Below, in pieces: positions 20,401 to 35,400 of a stretch of 64,000 nucleotides of DNA. The stretch spans positions 101,262-165,261 of the forward strand of contig NZ_CANLDD010000003.1 of assembly GCF_947489355.1 (NCBI RefSeq). Reading direction: 5' to 3'. A program made the position numbers and the translations under genes. Source of the DNA: an uncultured Microbulbifer sp. Lineage in GTDB: Bacteria; Pseudomonadota; Gammaproteobacteria; Pseudomonadales; Cellvibrionaceae. The notes beneath the pieces are model-generated. The model saw nothing but the letters and a program-made list of their open reading frames with translations, made no database searches and had not been told where the DNA came from. The first letter of the stretch is position 1, and each line of letters opens with the position of its first letter.

Positions 20401-23400
20401 TGATAACTTTTTGATCGTCGCTTCTCGCGATGAAGGGGTAGCACTGTTTGATATCAGTGTACCCACCGCTCCGCAAATGGTAGCGCGCGTTACAGATGTA
20501 GTGATAAATGGCACTGTTGAACAACCCAAGATTGTTGATTTATCACTGCGTAATTCGCAATTGCACTGGGTCCAACAAACCAATGGCTTCAGTGGCTACA
20601 GCTACGCCCGGGTTATACTTGATCTCACCGAGCCGACGCTCGCACAAATTGCTCAGTACGGCCATGACCCCTTTACTGATAACACTCTGACCAATGATAT
20701 CGTCACGGCCAAACAGCCACAGAGCCTGGCGCTTTGGACCCAAACTAACAGTGATAACCTGATTAATCTGGGCAATTGGTCAGCGAATGGATTTGATCTG
20801 CGCGGTGGTAACTACAGCCTGATGGCTCAAGGTACGCTCGCAGTAAGCCACCTTAACTTCCAGACGCAATATGAGTGTGAAAACTACTGGCCTATCTTTG
20901 ATGTCAGTCGGGCGGACAATATCTATTTACTCGATGTGATCAGCAGTAATTGTAGTTCTTACAGAGCTATGCCCGAGGGCTCCAGCAATAAACAAACCTT
21001 GCTCAGCGACGATGGTATTTTGCTGACCGTAGAAAACGGCCTGGATTCTAACAGCTACAACTCACGTTTAACGTTGACCGATGTGCTGACCCTCGATCTG
21101 GTTGACACACAACCGCTACCCGGTGATAAACAGGTCTCTACGGATACAATCTTAACGCTTACCTTTAATAAACCTCTGACGATCCCTGTCAATGAGACTG
21201 AGCAATCCTACCTCGAGACCTATCTGAAACTGATCGAAGAAAACGGCTCTGACGAAGGCATTGAAAAAGCATTTAGTATATCTATCGATCAGGCTGATCT
21301 GAAAAAAATCGTTATTACACCGACACAGTCTTTGACCCAAAATACGTCATATCGCATTGAGCTTAGCGATGTGCGCGACAGCCGACGTACCCAGGGTCTG
21401 GTCAACGCCACCATTCCCTTTACCACTGCGGGCTCAGGCTTGCCGATTGAAATTGTCGATATTTCTCCAAACACGGTGAGTATCAATGGTGAACAGGTCG
21501 ATGTCAGCTTGAAAGAAGCTGTAGATCCGCAATTTACAATTTCAGGAAAGGCTGCAGTTAAAATCAGCAGTGAAACCGTTGGCGATGTAACCACCTATCG
21601 CATTCTGGCTCCGGCCAATACCGCCGGACCGGCTACCTTGAGCGTTACGGATTCACGGGCCTTTAAAGCAGAGAAAATTGCTGCCATTCGTTATGTAGAG
21701 CCACTGACTTTAGTGGGGGTTACACCAAATAGAGGACCTGCCGGGGGTGGCAACAGAGTCCGCCTCGAAGGTTATGGTTTCTACGGGCAGTCAGACACCG
21801 TGAGGGTAACGGTCGGTGATGTGTTGCTCGAATCGCAAGCCATACAGGTTATCGATAGTAACACTCTTGATCTGACTATGCCTGCCGGACGCATTGGTAA
21901 AATTGATATTCAGGTAGAGCTGGCCGATGGCAAAGTAGGCGTACTTAATGATGTCTATGAATATTTACAACCTAATCAATCAGAGATAGCGCTTGATGCG
22001 AATAAGTTTGATCGTATCAACGATGCGGTACTCGACCCAAGCGGGCGCTACCTATTTGCCGCACAGGGTTCCTCTGGCGTGGTGGTATACAATATCGATG
22101 CCTCCACCTGGACTAACGGCCAGAGCGGTGAACAAAGTCAGCTCGACCCCGAAGATCTATTACAGTTAATTGATTTTAACAATGATGGGCTAGATGATCG
22201 TGTGCTGGTTAGAGTTGAACTGCCCAATGATTACCACGCCCTCGGTATCGACAGTTATTTCGAGCAGAGTAATGATCGCGTATTTGTCAGTGCGGCGAAA
22301 AAGGATTCCAGTGGTCGCACTAAAGAAGGTACGGCAAGACTGTTTGTGATTTCATTCGATGATTTTGATATCACCGAAACCACCATCGTTAATCAACTGG
22401 AACTGCCTGCCGACTTTGCCCGCGGAATTGAAGCGGTGAATAAAAAAGTTGTGATGGCACTGGGTGAAACAGGTTTGGGATTGGTCGATGCCCACCTGCA
22501 TACCAAGCTCTATCTGGCGGAAAACCGGGAAGTTGAATCACTTGAAGGTGGTAATGACAGTGTCATCGATGTAATTGAACTTGCAAACGGAAGTATAGGC
22601 ACCGGTGCAGAAGCTTACGCGGTGGCCAGTGGCGAATATAATTTCAGTGATCTAAGCCTTGAGCCAGATAGTAGTAAGGGCAGCATTGCTATTATCGAAC
22701 GAACCAGTAGTGGCCTTACCGTTATGGGGCGTGTTGACCAGCGGGCTTCCAAACTGCAACACAAAGACGGTATTGTCTATGCTGCAGCGGGTGAGCAGGG
22801 ACTTCTGGTAATCGATATCAGCGACAGAACCAATCCGCAAATTCGGCAGCGCATTACTAGTCTGGGTAGTGTTTATGATATCGCAGCCCAGGGGCACATG
22901 CTCTATGCAGTACGCGGGCGCGAAGGTATCAGCGCCATTGATATCAGTGACGCTGCTAACCCCTTAGTGATCGAAGGCTTTGGCGTTAACCAGAATTACC
23001 ACCTGGATCAGGCCATCGCCACACCCTACGGCGTTGTGGGTATTGGTTATCACACCGACAGCCAGGTGCGAGTGATACAGGTCTTCCCCGATGCGGTATT
23101 GAAAATCCACAGCGTCGATCCTGTAGACAGCATCGTTTCTCTCGATAGCAACGGCGAGAGAAAAATTCGTCTGCGTTTTAACAAAGCTATCGATCAGTGG
23201 CCTGACAATCTCAATTATTTTGATATCAGGGATGTCAATCACCAGCGCTTGGATTTCAGTACCGAGATTATTAATAACGACGCCATTCTCACGCTGACAA
23301 ATCCTGCGCAATTGAATAACGGTTCTCAAATTTTTGTCACCGTACGCAAAGGGCTGGCTAACGTAAAACAACTCACCAGCAACGTGCACACAGTGCTCTA

Positions 23401-26400
23401 TGAATTAGCACGGGATGTAGCCCTGAATTTTGCTTACCGCGAAACCGATGAACAGATTGCTAGGCTTGATAGCGTTGTTCCCCGTCGTATACAGATCAAT
23501 GAACCACAAATACTCACCCTCTCGGGTATCGGCCTGGTGGAAAATGTCGATCAGCTGCGTGTCTACGTAGGTCATTACGAAGCGCAGATCGAAAGTATCC
23601 AAGCTGATCCCAGTGATGCCCGTGTGGCGATTTTGTATATCAATGTGCCTGGAATCAGCACACCTGGATTGCTGGATGTTCGCGTTGAAGTGAGCCAGGG
23701 CACTGTTACCCAGTACGCCAGTATCCGCGGCGCTGTGGTGGTTGATGCACCTATTACAATTGCCGAGAGTACTCCGCTGTGGGGGCCGGTAAGGGGTGGC
23801 ACTGTGCTGACAATCAGCGGCAGTGGTTTTGAGCCTGGTAATACTGTTATGGACGGCACCCAGGTATTTATTGGCGATGCGCCGGCCAGAGATGTTGAAA
23901 TTTTATCCACTGAATTGATGCGGGTAATCACTCCAGCAGGTATTTCGGGACGTCACACTCTGCGCGTGGATAACCGTTACGGCGAGAAGTCGGAGCTGTC
24001 CAAAGAAAATGGTTTCGGTTACGGCATGAAACTATTGGGTCAAACCAGAGCCGATACGGTTGCGCCAACAGATATCGAAATTGATTACAGCACCGGTGTG
24101 GCGCTCACCAGCGGTGGTTATTTCTTTGATACCTTTGACACCATCAGCTATCAAAACGAAATTTTGCCGGAATCTAATCGCGCAGCTAGTTTTGATATTC
24201 AGGAAGCGGCCAACCCTCTGCTGGTGGGTGGTGCCCCAGCGTTGCTGTCTGGTCCCGCGGCAGAAAGCACTTATAAAGATCTTCCGCTCTATCTGCGTTT
24301 GAGCCGTCTGGAGTTCCGCACTGTAGAAGAGCAGGAGTTACTCGACTCGCTCAGCGATCAGGTGATCCCCAACAGCCTTGATTCTTTGCAGGTTAAACTA
24401 CTGACAGAAAAAGAAGGCCTGGATATACAAAACCTGGTTGAACGCAAACGCCTCTATGTAGCCAATGGTCTCGACGGTGTGGCGCGACTCAATGTGGACG
24501 AACAAAACGGTCTGCAATTGTTGTCTACCGCATTTGAAGAAGATGAGTTAATTACCCGCTTTATCAAATCCGGTAATGCGCTTTATGCAATCGCCGGTGA
24601 GGGTGTGGCGGATTTGAATCTGGAAGCTCCCTGTGACCATGGCAATTCCAAAACTGGTGAGAGTGCCTTAAAGCTTGCCTACTGGGGAGATTACAGTGAT
24701 CCCATTACACTGGAACCCAAATTTGAACTGCAGGGTGCCTACGGATTCTATCGCGATGATCAATGGCTCTACGCTGGTGGTGATTACCGCGGCCACCAAT
24801 GGGTCGCAGCGGAAGAGTGCAAAAACTTCTCGCCATTGACCGCTGGAAGGCCCTATGACTCGGGGCCCAGTAAAATCAAGGCGCAACACCTGTTTGATTC
24901 GGCGTTAACCCGTGAATACGCCTTTGACCACAACGTGATGGATATTGCCAGCTTCGGTGATTACTTGATCGTGGCTTTGAACAACGGTGGTGTAATTATT
25001 TTGCACAAGTCCTACCCTGAGGAACGTGCTCATATCGCCATTGATGAAAATATTCAGTCCAATGCCATTACACCCTATAACGTTGATGTCTTTGGTTCGA
25101 CCTTGTTTGTTTCAGGTTACAACGGCGGTGTGCTGGTTTATGACATTTCTGAGCCGCTCAATCCGCAATTGATTTCAGCTGGTAACCGCGAGCGCATTGA
25201 AGCACTCAGTTATTATAAAGAAAGGCTGGTGGCTGCCTCTGGTCGATCCGGTTTGACCACACTCGAGTTACCCGGTGCCATCGTGGTGAAAAGCTCCGTT
25301 GAACGCGGCGGATTTGTGCTGCCCAATGAAAATGTCTCGGTCACTTTTAATGAATCCATGGCTGCCGACTCTCTCTCAACGCCCGGAGCTGTGGTAGTAA
25401 CCCGTCTGTCCGATCAATCTCAGGAAGCGGTTACCGTCACCCCTGTAGGTGAGCAAAATAACGGTAATGTTGAGTTTGAAATCAGTTTTAACAAGGCCGC
25501 CGGTGAACGCTATCAATTGAGTGTGTTCAGTGCCGATAACCTCCGCGGCGGTAGCTTGTGGGCACCATTCAATGTGGTTTTCGGTGTGGCAGAAGCCGCA
25601 ACTTTGCGCCCGCAGATTGAGACACTGACGGGGGGAGCTTTCCACCGCAACAGCGACGCTGTGGTAACAATAAAAGGCTCTGGCTTTGATAGCACCAATG
25701 CCAAGGTGTATGTGGATGATTTCCAGGTACCCTACACCTGGATTGATAACAGCACATTGACAGTTTCCACAGTATCTATTGGACAACTACCCATCGATGC
25801 GGGCATGTATAGCCTGCGTGTGGAGTCTGGAGAGTTTACCGACAGTTACCTGGGCGCTATTTACTTAGCCGATACCCTCGACAACGCTACACGCTTTACC
25901 TTGAGCGAAGAGTCTGGCCCTGCTACTGGAGGCGCAAGGCTGAAAATCTCTTCCAATGCCAATGTAATGTTGCCTGGCGCGAAAGTATTGATGCGCTCGA
26001 AAAACAACTACGAATTGTCTACTCAGCGGATCGATGAAATTACTTACAGCTTGAATCTTTTTGACAATGTTGTCTCGCCCCAAGAGTTTGAGTTCCGGGT
26101 GCCAGGTATTGTCAATTCCAACCTGTTGGACAACAACGATTTATTGTTTGATGTCTATATGGTGATGGACGGCCAGGAAGTCCCGGTGGGGCAGTACGTC
26201 TATGTTTATGACCTTGGCCACCAGGCAGATCTTCCCAACTATCCACCCATGGTAATGGGCGCGATGCAGGCTCAGGGTGAGACATTGTTTATCGGTGTGC
26301 GCGAAGGTATCGATGGTCCTTACACCATGCGTTACGGGCTGGATATTTTAGACACCCATGTGCTAGATAATGTTGATCGTCTGGGTTACCTGCGTCTCAG

Positions 26401-29400
26401 CTCACCGGTATTTGGTTTAGAGCTGCAAGACCAGCTTGCTTATCTCGCTAATGGCGAGAGCGGACTGACCATCGTTGATATCGCCGATAAGTCTGCGCCC
26501 TTTGCCGTACAAAGTATTGCGTTGACAGGGTATTCCGCCAACGATGTGACTTTGGACCGCGCCGCCAATGTATTGGCTGTTGCCGCTGCCAGTGAACTCG
26601 GCGATGGTTTTATCCGTTTCTTTGATGTGGCAACACCGACGTTCACACAGCCTGAAGGCTACGCCACCCTTGTCTTTAGTGAAGGCGACCTCGAAGGTAA
26701 ACCTATACAGGTCAGCTTCTGGAATGAAAAACTCTACGTAGTATTTGCTCGCGGCCAGCAATTGATGCTTGCGGTATTTGACGATCCTAAAGACAGTTCG
26801 CAATACCATGTGCAGATCATTGATCGAGGTGTGAGTGAGGATATTTACAGTGTGTCCTTACTGGTACAGCAAGATCAAATTCTGCTGACCACTGATCGAG
26901 AGTACCTGATGCTGCAGGCCGATCAGAATGGACACTACCAGACCAGCTATTGGCAGAAAGTTGAGGCCGATACAGTGTTGTCTGTGCTCGATGGTGGTGT
27001 CATGTTTGGCGATAGCCAGGGCCTGACTCGCGTAAGCTCCGGTAACTTGACGGTTGCAGATATCAGACCGGGCAGTGGCGCCAAGGTATCTGCCAATGAG
27101 CAAATTGAAATTATCTTTAACGATCATATCAATACCGATGCTGTGTCCTTGAGTGATATCAGTGTGAAAGACAGCAGTGATACTGAATGGTCGACAGAGC
27201 TGCAGCTGGAGGCAATCAATACCATTACCGGCGGTAAGATAATTCTGACCCTGCCTGGAGAAGGTGTGATTGGTGCTGGTGAGCTGACCTTGAGTGTCGA
27301 CAATATTGTCGGGCTCAGTGGTCGCACGATGATCTCGGCTTACACCACACGACTAGAAATGCTCGCCAGCGTCAAGCCAAGTATTGACGAGGTTTCGCGT
27401 CTGTCCTTGGCCGATGAATTAATGGGCCGCTATATCCACGGTGATGGCAGTGAGCGTGCAAAAATAATCGGTGCAGGCTTTGGTACGCTTAAGGCAGATC
27501 TGCAAATCTCCATGGGTGGGCACCCTCTGGCGACAGAAGATATTCTCACCCTAAGCGATACGGAAGTCACCGTTAAGATCCCGGCACTCTTTACCGGGGC
27601 TACAGTGGCGCCTCTTAGTGTGACCGTCACCCGCGCTCAGGCGAAGGGACAACTGATCGGTGCACTGGTGATACTGCCTCGCGCGGAAGTTGACGACATC
27701 TATCCGCTGATTGGTTCACCGGCCGGTGGCAATACCGTAGATATTTTCGGCTACGGCTTTAACCCCACCACAAAAGTTTATGTCGACGGTTTGCTGGCTA
27801 ATGACATCGATGTGATCGCATCCCACAAAATCACAGTGAAGATGCCTTCCGGTGATTTCGGTTATGCACGCGTGACGGTTGTCAACGAGCAGTTCCTGGA
27901 TGAAGTGGCTATCTCGCCGGTGGAATATTTCTATGCCGGTCAGCCTACAGGAGAGCTGGCACTGGACAACGAGTCGGCAAGCCCGGTTTCGGCGCTTGCT
28001 TTACACACTGAGGATCAGGAACAATCTGATCAGAGTGGTACGCAATTGCTCTACATTGCCACTGGTGGCGAGTATGAAGCCTTCGATGTGAAGGGTAATG
28101 TCAAAGGCAATCTAAGCACATCCACGGCGAAGTTGATGGTAGTGGATGTTTCTGATCCGGTTAATCCCATTGCGGTTGAGAAAACTACCGACAACGGTGA
28201 CTTCCCGTACTTCTATAAATCTACCGTTAACCCGGCAGGCTTCAGTGATCTTGAAATTGACGGCAACCACCTGCTGGTCGCCGGCGGCGAACGCATAATG
28301 CATTTTGATATCAGTCTGGCCAGTGATCCGTTCCTGCTTGAGACTTACTTAATGCAGCACGCAGTCATTGCCATGACTGCGGAGCGAGGCCTGCTCTACG
28401 TGGCTCACACTGATGGCATTACCATTTACCGTTACGATGCCCAGCAAACTCTGGAGGCACTACACACCATCGACACTGCTGAGCTGGGTGGACAGATTCA
28501 GCAACTGCGTGTGGACGGGCAACATCTGTGGACGATTAATAACGAGACCCACGAGATACTGGCTGTTGAGTTGACCAGTGGTCGCTTCGTCATTGATCAG
28601 CGCATTGCCTTGCAAGATGCGGGAGCAAACACCGTTGACGGTGAAGACCTTCTGGTAATTGATAATTACCTCCTGGTTTCCACAGGCAGTAACGCCACTG
28701 TGCAGGTTTACGACCTGCGTGAAGCAAGGCCTCGAGCCCGCGCTGATCTGCGTCTGATGTACCTGCAGAAAAACGGTAACAGCTTCGCAGGCAACATGAT
28801 GCTCTTCGGACAGACACTTTATGTTTCCGGTGGCCACGGCGATGTGCAAATATTTGATATTTCTCCCTGGTTGCACGGGCAGTTCAACCAGCCGGTCGAT
28901 ATCGATCACTATTTCTCCGTAACAGGTGCGGTAACCGATCTCGCTTTTGAAGGCAGCGCGCTTTATGCCGGTACAGGGTTTGTTTATGTCGATGAGGAAC
29001 CTGCGGAAAGTCCGCTTAATACTGATGAGGCTTTCACCGGTCCTGGAGGCGGGGTTAATACCATCGTTAACGATCGTGTAACGATTGTAGACCACCTGCC
29101 AAGTGCCAATGGCTTGCTGCCGTTTGGTCAAAATGTCGAAGTGCAATTCAATCGGATTTTGGATTCCGGACAAATACAGTCTCTCGGTGAGCAATTACTC
29201 GAAGTGTCCATCGGTGGTGTCAAACTCAGCGGCAGTGTTTCCTCCACGATCAATAACCAAGGTACGCGCCTGCGCTTTATCAGCGACAGTGCATTGGTTG
29301 ACGGTGAGACCTATTGGGTGAGATTGTCTACAGGTATTCGCGATATCCACGGTGAAATTCTAGGCAGTGAATACCGCTATCGATTTATTGCCACCGATGA

Positions 29401-32400
29401 TATCGCACCACAAATTACTCATATTGAGCCAAGCATAGGTTCCTGGCGTGGTGGTGCCGAGGTTACTGTCTTGGGTAGCGGTTTTGCTGGAGACACTCTG
29501 GTCAAACTCGGCGGTGTGCCGGTAACACAACTTAATGTGCTTAATGACGGCGAACTGAGCTTTATAGTACCAGCGCTCGCTGTGCAGCCCGAAAGTAATC
29601 TGGCGGCGGCCATTGAAGTCAGAAATGGTAGCTTAAGTGATTTCTGGCCTGCGCAGTTTACATTTGTGGCCGACCCGCGCATCGACAATATCGGTGCTTA
29701 CGACCACTTAAATAACCAATACCAGTTGAGCCAGAAACACTTTCACTTCAACAGTGATGCCTTTATTGCCATCGAAGGTAAGGGGCTTAACCGATTCACG
29801 AAGGTAGAAATAAACGGCGAAAGTGCTATTGACCTTCGTCTGCTCGATGATCGTCATCTGGGTCTGCGTTTACCCGCTAATACTGTCGGGCCTCTGACAG
29901 TGGAAGTTTACAACGATCCCAAGCGTGCAGATGTGGTAATCGATCAGTCGCTGTCAGTGGGATTGAATTCCGCAGTGCAATGGAACGGTGTAGGAGCTGT
30001 GGCACAAGCCGAGGATTTCCAGGCTCTAATCAATGGAAACGTTTTGACCTTGTTGTTGGCCAGTAACAGTGCGCAGCCCACAAAACTTGCCACCCTGGAT
30101 CTGCTGAAAGAAGCAACTGGAGTTGCCATCAGCGATCAATTTATTGCCGTACTGCACAGGGATGGTGATATCACGATTGTCGATTACACCAATCCCTATC
30201 AACTGCAGGAAGTCAATCGAATTCGAAACGCCGAGCGTCGCGATTATAGTGCTCTGGTGTTGAGCAATGATGTACTGGTAGTTACCGATGGAGACGTTGA
30301 TAGTAGTGGCAGCGTGTACACCGGGCAGGTTTTCGCATCACAACTCAGTGATAGTGGTGTCAGCGCAGATACCATCGCAGCCTATCGCCACCTCGTCTTT
30401 GTGTTGAACAGCACTGATTTATCTGTCTATAACGGCAAAGACTTCGCAGCAGTGCTAGCCAGCGCGACTACGCTAAGTGATGCAGACAAACTGGTAGTGG
30501 CCGATCAGCGATTGCTGGTGGCCAGCCAATCCCATGTGCAGGCCTTGAGCTTCAGTGGTAATAAACAATTTGCCTCGCTGGCAAGTCTTGGCGTTGCTGA
30601 ATTTGCTGGTGCCTTGGATGCAACATTGGGTACTGTGCGGGCACTGGCTGTCAGCGGCGAGCTTATGGCTATCTTTGCTGATGAAAACCATATTGTTGAC
30701 CTGGGCAGTGCAAGTAATGATGAGTTGTCCTTGCGACCCATCGCAGCCTTTACTGGAGGTTCGAACCTATCGGCTGAAACTGTAATCTTCCGTGGAGAAC
30801 AGCTGAGCTGGATTGAAAATAATTCCCTGGTTAATACCGTTGTACCTATGGCAAACCTATGGGCACTGGAACCGGGTATTGTTTTACAAAACCAGAGTCT
30901 GGTACAGGGACGAGTCAGCGGAGAGTTGGAAGCTTGGCGCAATGTTGTCTTTACCGTTACAGACAGTGTTAGCCAGGAGTTGGACGGTTACACTCAGCTC
31001 AATGGCGATAACTTGCTTTACCAGGTTACCGGTAGCGGATATGCGATGGCTGCTGAGTACGACATCGCACTGTTTAATGAGCCGAGAAAATCGGTAGACG
31101 GCGGGCGGGTTATTTTTGATTTACCCTGGCGACTTGCTAGTGCGCCTTTCTTCGACAGTGAAAATACAGAACTGAGTCGTCTGTCGCCGTCCCACGTGGT
31201 GGCAGGTGTTAGTCAGGAGTTTGTTCTCTATGGCCAACAACTCAATCGAATCAGCGAAATCAAACTCGGCTCCCTCACTTTGTCCCCCGTTGATTGGACC
31301 CTTAACAGCACCAATAGTGAGCTGAGCTTTTCTGCAAACCTTACTCAAGCAGGCGTTTATAACTTAATTGTCACTATCGGTTCGGGAGATAACACCGAGG
31401 TGCAGCAGCTGCCCGGTGCCATTCTGGCAACGCCGGCACTGCTGATTAACAATCTCACAAGTGACAACCCCACAGGACCAGCGTTTGTCAGCGACAGTGG
31501 CCAGGACATTATTTCGGTTACCGGTATCGGTCTAACCGGCCAAATTAATGTTCATTTCTTTGAGGCAAATGCAGGATATGTGGCCGATGCAAGTAATCGT
31601 TTGGACTACGAATTAATTGCTGATGGAGTGTCCTTTGTCAGCCCGACAACTCAGCCGGGAAGGCAATATCAGGTAGTGGTGGTATCAACGGGTTCTGGAG
31701 AGTCTGTGGCTGCGACTCAATTGTTGAGTTCCGTGGATGATACTCGTCCCCAATTGACAAATACCCAAGCCCTGAGCGAAAGCCAAGACCTGGTTCTGCG
31801 CTTTAATGAAAATATTGCCGTGGGCGGTTATCAGGTTACTGCCAAAGATAAATCCTATCAGGCGCAACCCGATAGTGATGTCAGTAGCCAGTTTGATGTT
31901 GTGGTTGTTGAAAACTCACTGCGCTTGGGTTTCAAACCGGGCTTTGGTTTTGTCGACAACAGTCAATTTGAAATAACACTTTTTGGTCTGGCCGATGTGG
32001 CGGGCAATCAGGTTATTGATAGCGGAGCCATTGCCGCTGGCATGTACAGTCAGCAATTGAGCACTCCGGATACTTTGGAGCCGCGAAACATTGCAATTAC
32101 ACGACTGAGTGATAACCAAGTACTGAGTGGTGCCAGTCAGTTGGTGCGCGGTAAAACCTATCAGGTCAGCATTGATGCCGAAGACAACACAGATGAAAAT
32201 CTGAAGTACCGTGTACGCGTCTCGCTGGATGGTGGTGCCAGCTTTACCAGTTGGAATTCTGTCCATAGTCAGTATCAGTTCAATGTGGCTGAAACTGCTG
32301 ACAGTACGCTCGTCATTCGTACAGAAGTTACCGATAGCGCTAACAATGCCATCACTGAAGACCTGAGCGTCGCGGTGGTAGACCCCGTACTGAATGTCTC

Positions 32401-35400
32401 GCGCATCTCACCTCTCGTAGCAGAAGAGATAGCGTCTACGGAAATGAGCTTTACCATCAGTGGTGAGGTGGACTTAATTACCGGCGCTAAGATCAATATC
32501 AATAATCAGTGGCTCGATGCCGCAACGCAGTTGACTGATTCCCAGACGCTGAAGGTCAGCACTCAGTACTTGCAGCCTAAGTTAAGCGATATTGCTCCGA
32601 GCACCAGCATCGATGTGCAGTTGCGCTTAACCTACGCACAAACTGGTATTAAGTTAATTGATGACAGCTATGATCTGACCCAGGATGTAACCAAGCCCGA
32701 GGTCAGTATTGTCTCGCCCCAGGACGGTGACACCATTGTCTTGAATGAAGAGACACGAGTGGCAATCCAGAGCTTCGATCGCTTTGGTATCAAGAGTGTC
32801 TCGGTATCCCGTGATGGCGGTGCTTTTGAGTTGCTGACAAATGTTGCTGAATACCGATTTACGGCAACTACTGAAAACCCTGTCACTCTGCAGGCTAAAG
32901 CCGTTGACCAGAATGACAACGAGCAGCTCTCAAGTTTGGTTACGCTCAAGCCCTACGATCCCGAAGGCGAAGAGCCGCGTTTAGTGATACTGAATCCGGT
33001 TCAGGGTGCAACCCTGCGCGAGAATCAAACGCTTGAGTTTGAAGTCTTGATGCAGCGCGTCAACGACGCCTACCTGCACCTTGAACTTGGTGGCCAGGCT
33101 GACAGCTCTCCTGTGCATCTCACGCGGGGTGACAATGATCCTGAACGCTTCAGTGTTGCAGTGACACTGCCGCAGGTCACCACCGACAGCGTCGTACTGC
33201 TGAAACTTACCGACGGTACACTGGTTCATCGCTCGCTGATTAATGTGCAAAATGACACGGGCATTGATGAAAATATCCAGCTTGCTATCAGTCCGGCTAC
33301 TTCGGTTCTTTCTGGCACAGGTATCTGGGTTGAGGCTTATCAACCGGAGCAGATGCAAGACTTTGATCTGTCTTCTCAGGTAAGTGTTACTGACGGTGCA
33401 GATACCACTGTTCTACCTATGGCAGAGACTTCGGCAAGGGTAGCGATTAACAGTGCTGATAACTCTGTTGATGTCACCGCCGACTTGGTGGACCTGTCTC
33501 AAAATGTTAAGCAGATTGTCGAGTCGTTGAGCAAGCGACCTTACCTGACCGGCACTTCCACAACGTTGGTGTCTACCAATAGCGTCGATGAACGCATTGT
33601 TGATACAGCTCTGTGGCCTGGGCGTGGATTGGTAGTTGCCATTAACCAGCCGCAAGGTTTCCGCCTGGCGACTGCTACTGAAATACTGCTAACCCAAGGC
33701 TCCGGTTACCTGGAATCACTGGACTACACCGGTAGTGGGCTTGTAGCTGTAATTGTTGAATCAGGCAATCGTTATCTTCACTTCTGGGATCACGCACTGA
33801 CCCCGGCAACACCGACGCGTTTGTGGGGGGATTACCTGGGAGCAAACGGTCGCGATGTATTTGTGCAAATGGGGCAGAGCTTCTCGGTGTCCCGTTTGGA
33901 GCAGGGGCAGTGGCACAGTGTCATGGGCGCTAGCCACGGTGAACCTGTGCTTGCCGCCCGTGTACAGGATAACCGCTTGTTTGTTCTTTCAAACAGTGGT
34001 TTGACCCTGTATGAGAACACGCAAAACCTTGATGCCCGCTTGTTGAAAGTGACAATGACGGCAGTGAGTGCCGATGATTTTGCGGTTAACGGTGAGCAGA
34101 TTATTTACTGGAAAAACCGCGACCTCACGTTTGGCCGTTGGTTATCTGATAATAATCTCGCCATCGATCATCACTACCCAGAGTTTGGTGAAATTGAACA
34201 ACTCAATACGGCCGGCGCTATTAGTGATGATTCTCGAGTATTGGTGAAACTGTCTAAGCAAGGGCAGGGACAATACTGGGCTGTATTCGAAAATGGACAG
34301 CTGGGCGGCTGGCTCAGTGGAGAGTCTGTCGAGGGTAAATCCCTCGAGATGCGCTCGGCGCTGGATGGTTTGCTGTCCATTCATTCTGACCGGGTGGATG
34401 CACATTCCTTTGCCGATCTACAAACCAGTGTGACTCGCAATGCAACCCTCACTGAACACCCGGGTGTACTGCTGATTGAAGTGGGTAATATGCTCGAAGA
34501 TCACCACTTCCGCGCGGTGAGAATCTACGACGAGAACAGCAATCCAGTTGAGTTCTCCAGGCGTTGGGTTGACGGTAAACAACTGCTTGCGGTTGAGCGC
34601 CGAAACCTCACAGCCACGACTCTGACCATCGAGGTGATGACACCGTCAGCAAATTACACGACTAATGTTGCTGTACCTGCGGCAGCTATTGCGATGCCTT
34701 TGGTTACGCCGGAGTCCAATATCGCCGTGGTCAAAGGTGCGCTGATACCGATGACGGCAAGTTGGGCTGAGGCAATGACTGCGCGAGTAACGTCAGCGGA
34801 TCTCGACTCTAACCCTCTGGTATTACGCGCCACCGATAAGGGGCTGGCGGGATGGCTGACTCTGCCGGAAGCAACATCGTTAAGTGTGCTGACTACGACG
34901 GTGGAAAGTGAAACACCGCTGCTAAGCAGTCTTAACCTGGTGGATAATGATTTCACTCAGGGAAGCCTGACCATTGTTTCGCCGCAAAATAACCAGCAGT
35001 TCTTTGAAGGTGAAACCCTAAGAGTAGATTTCCACGCGTTATTTACCCAGCCTCAGATCACAGATGACTTTAACTACACTGAAGTTGCGCTGTTTGATTT
35101 CGATGGCAACCTGGTGACTCGCACTCTGCTGCAAAACGCCGCCGGTCAACTTGATCTGCGACTCTTTGCCGTGGCTGAGCAGGATAACTACACCTTGCGA
35201 GTGCGCGCATACTGGGGTGATCGATTCGATTATGTCGAGGATGAGATCGGCCTGCGAATCCTGCCGAAAGAAGTCAGCCTGCCCTTGACCCTGAGTGGTA
35301 TGGGGCCAACGGTTCTAGGTGGTGCTCAACTAAATCTGCGTATTGTTAGTGACATTGCTCTCGGCGCAAGCACAGAAATCAATGTTTACGATCACAACCA

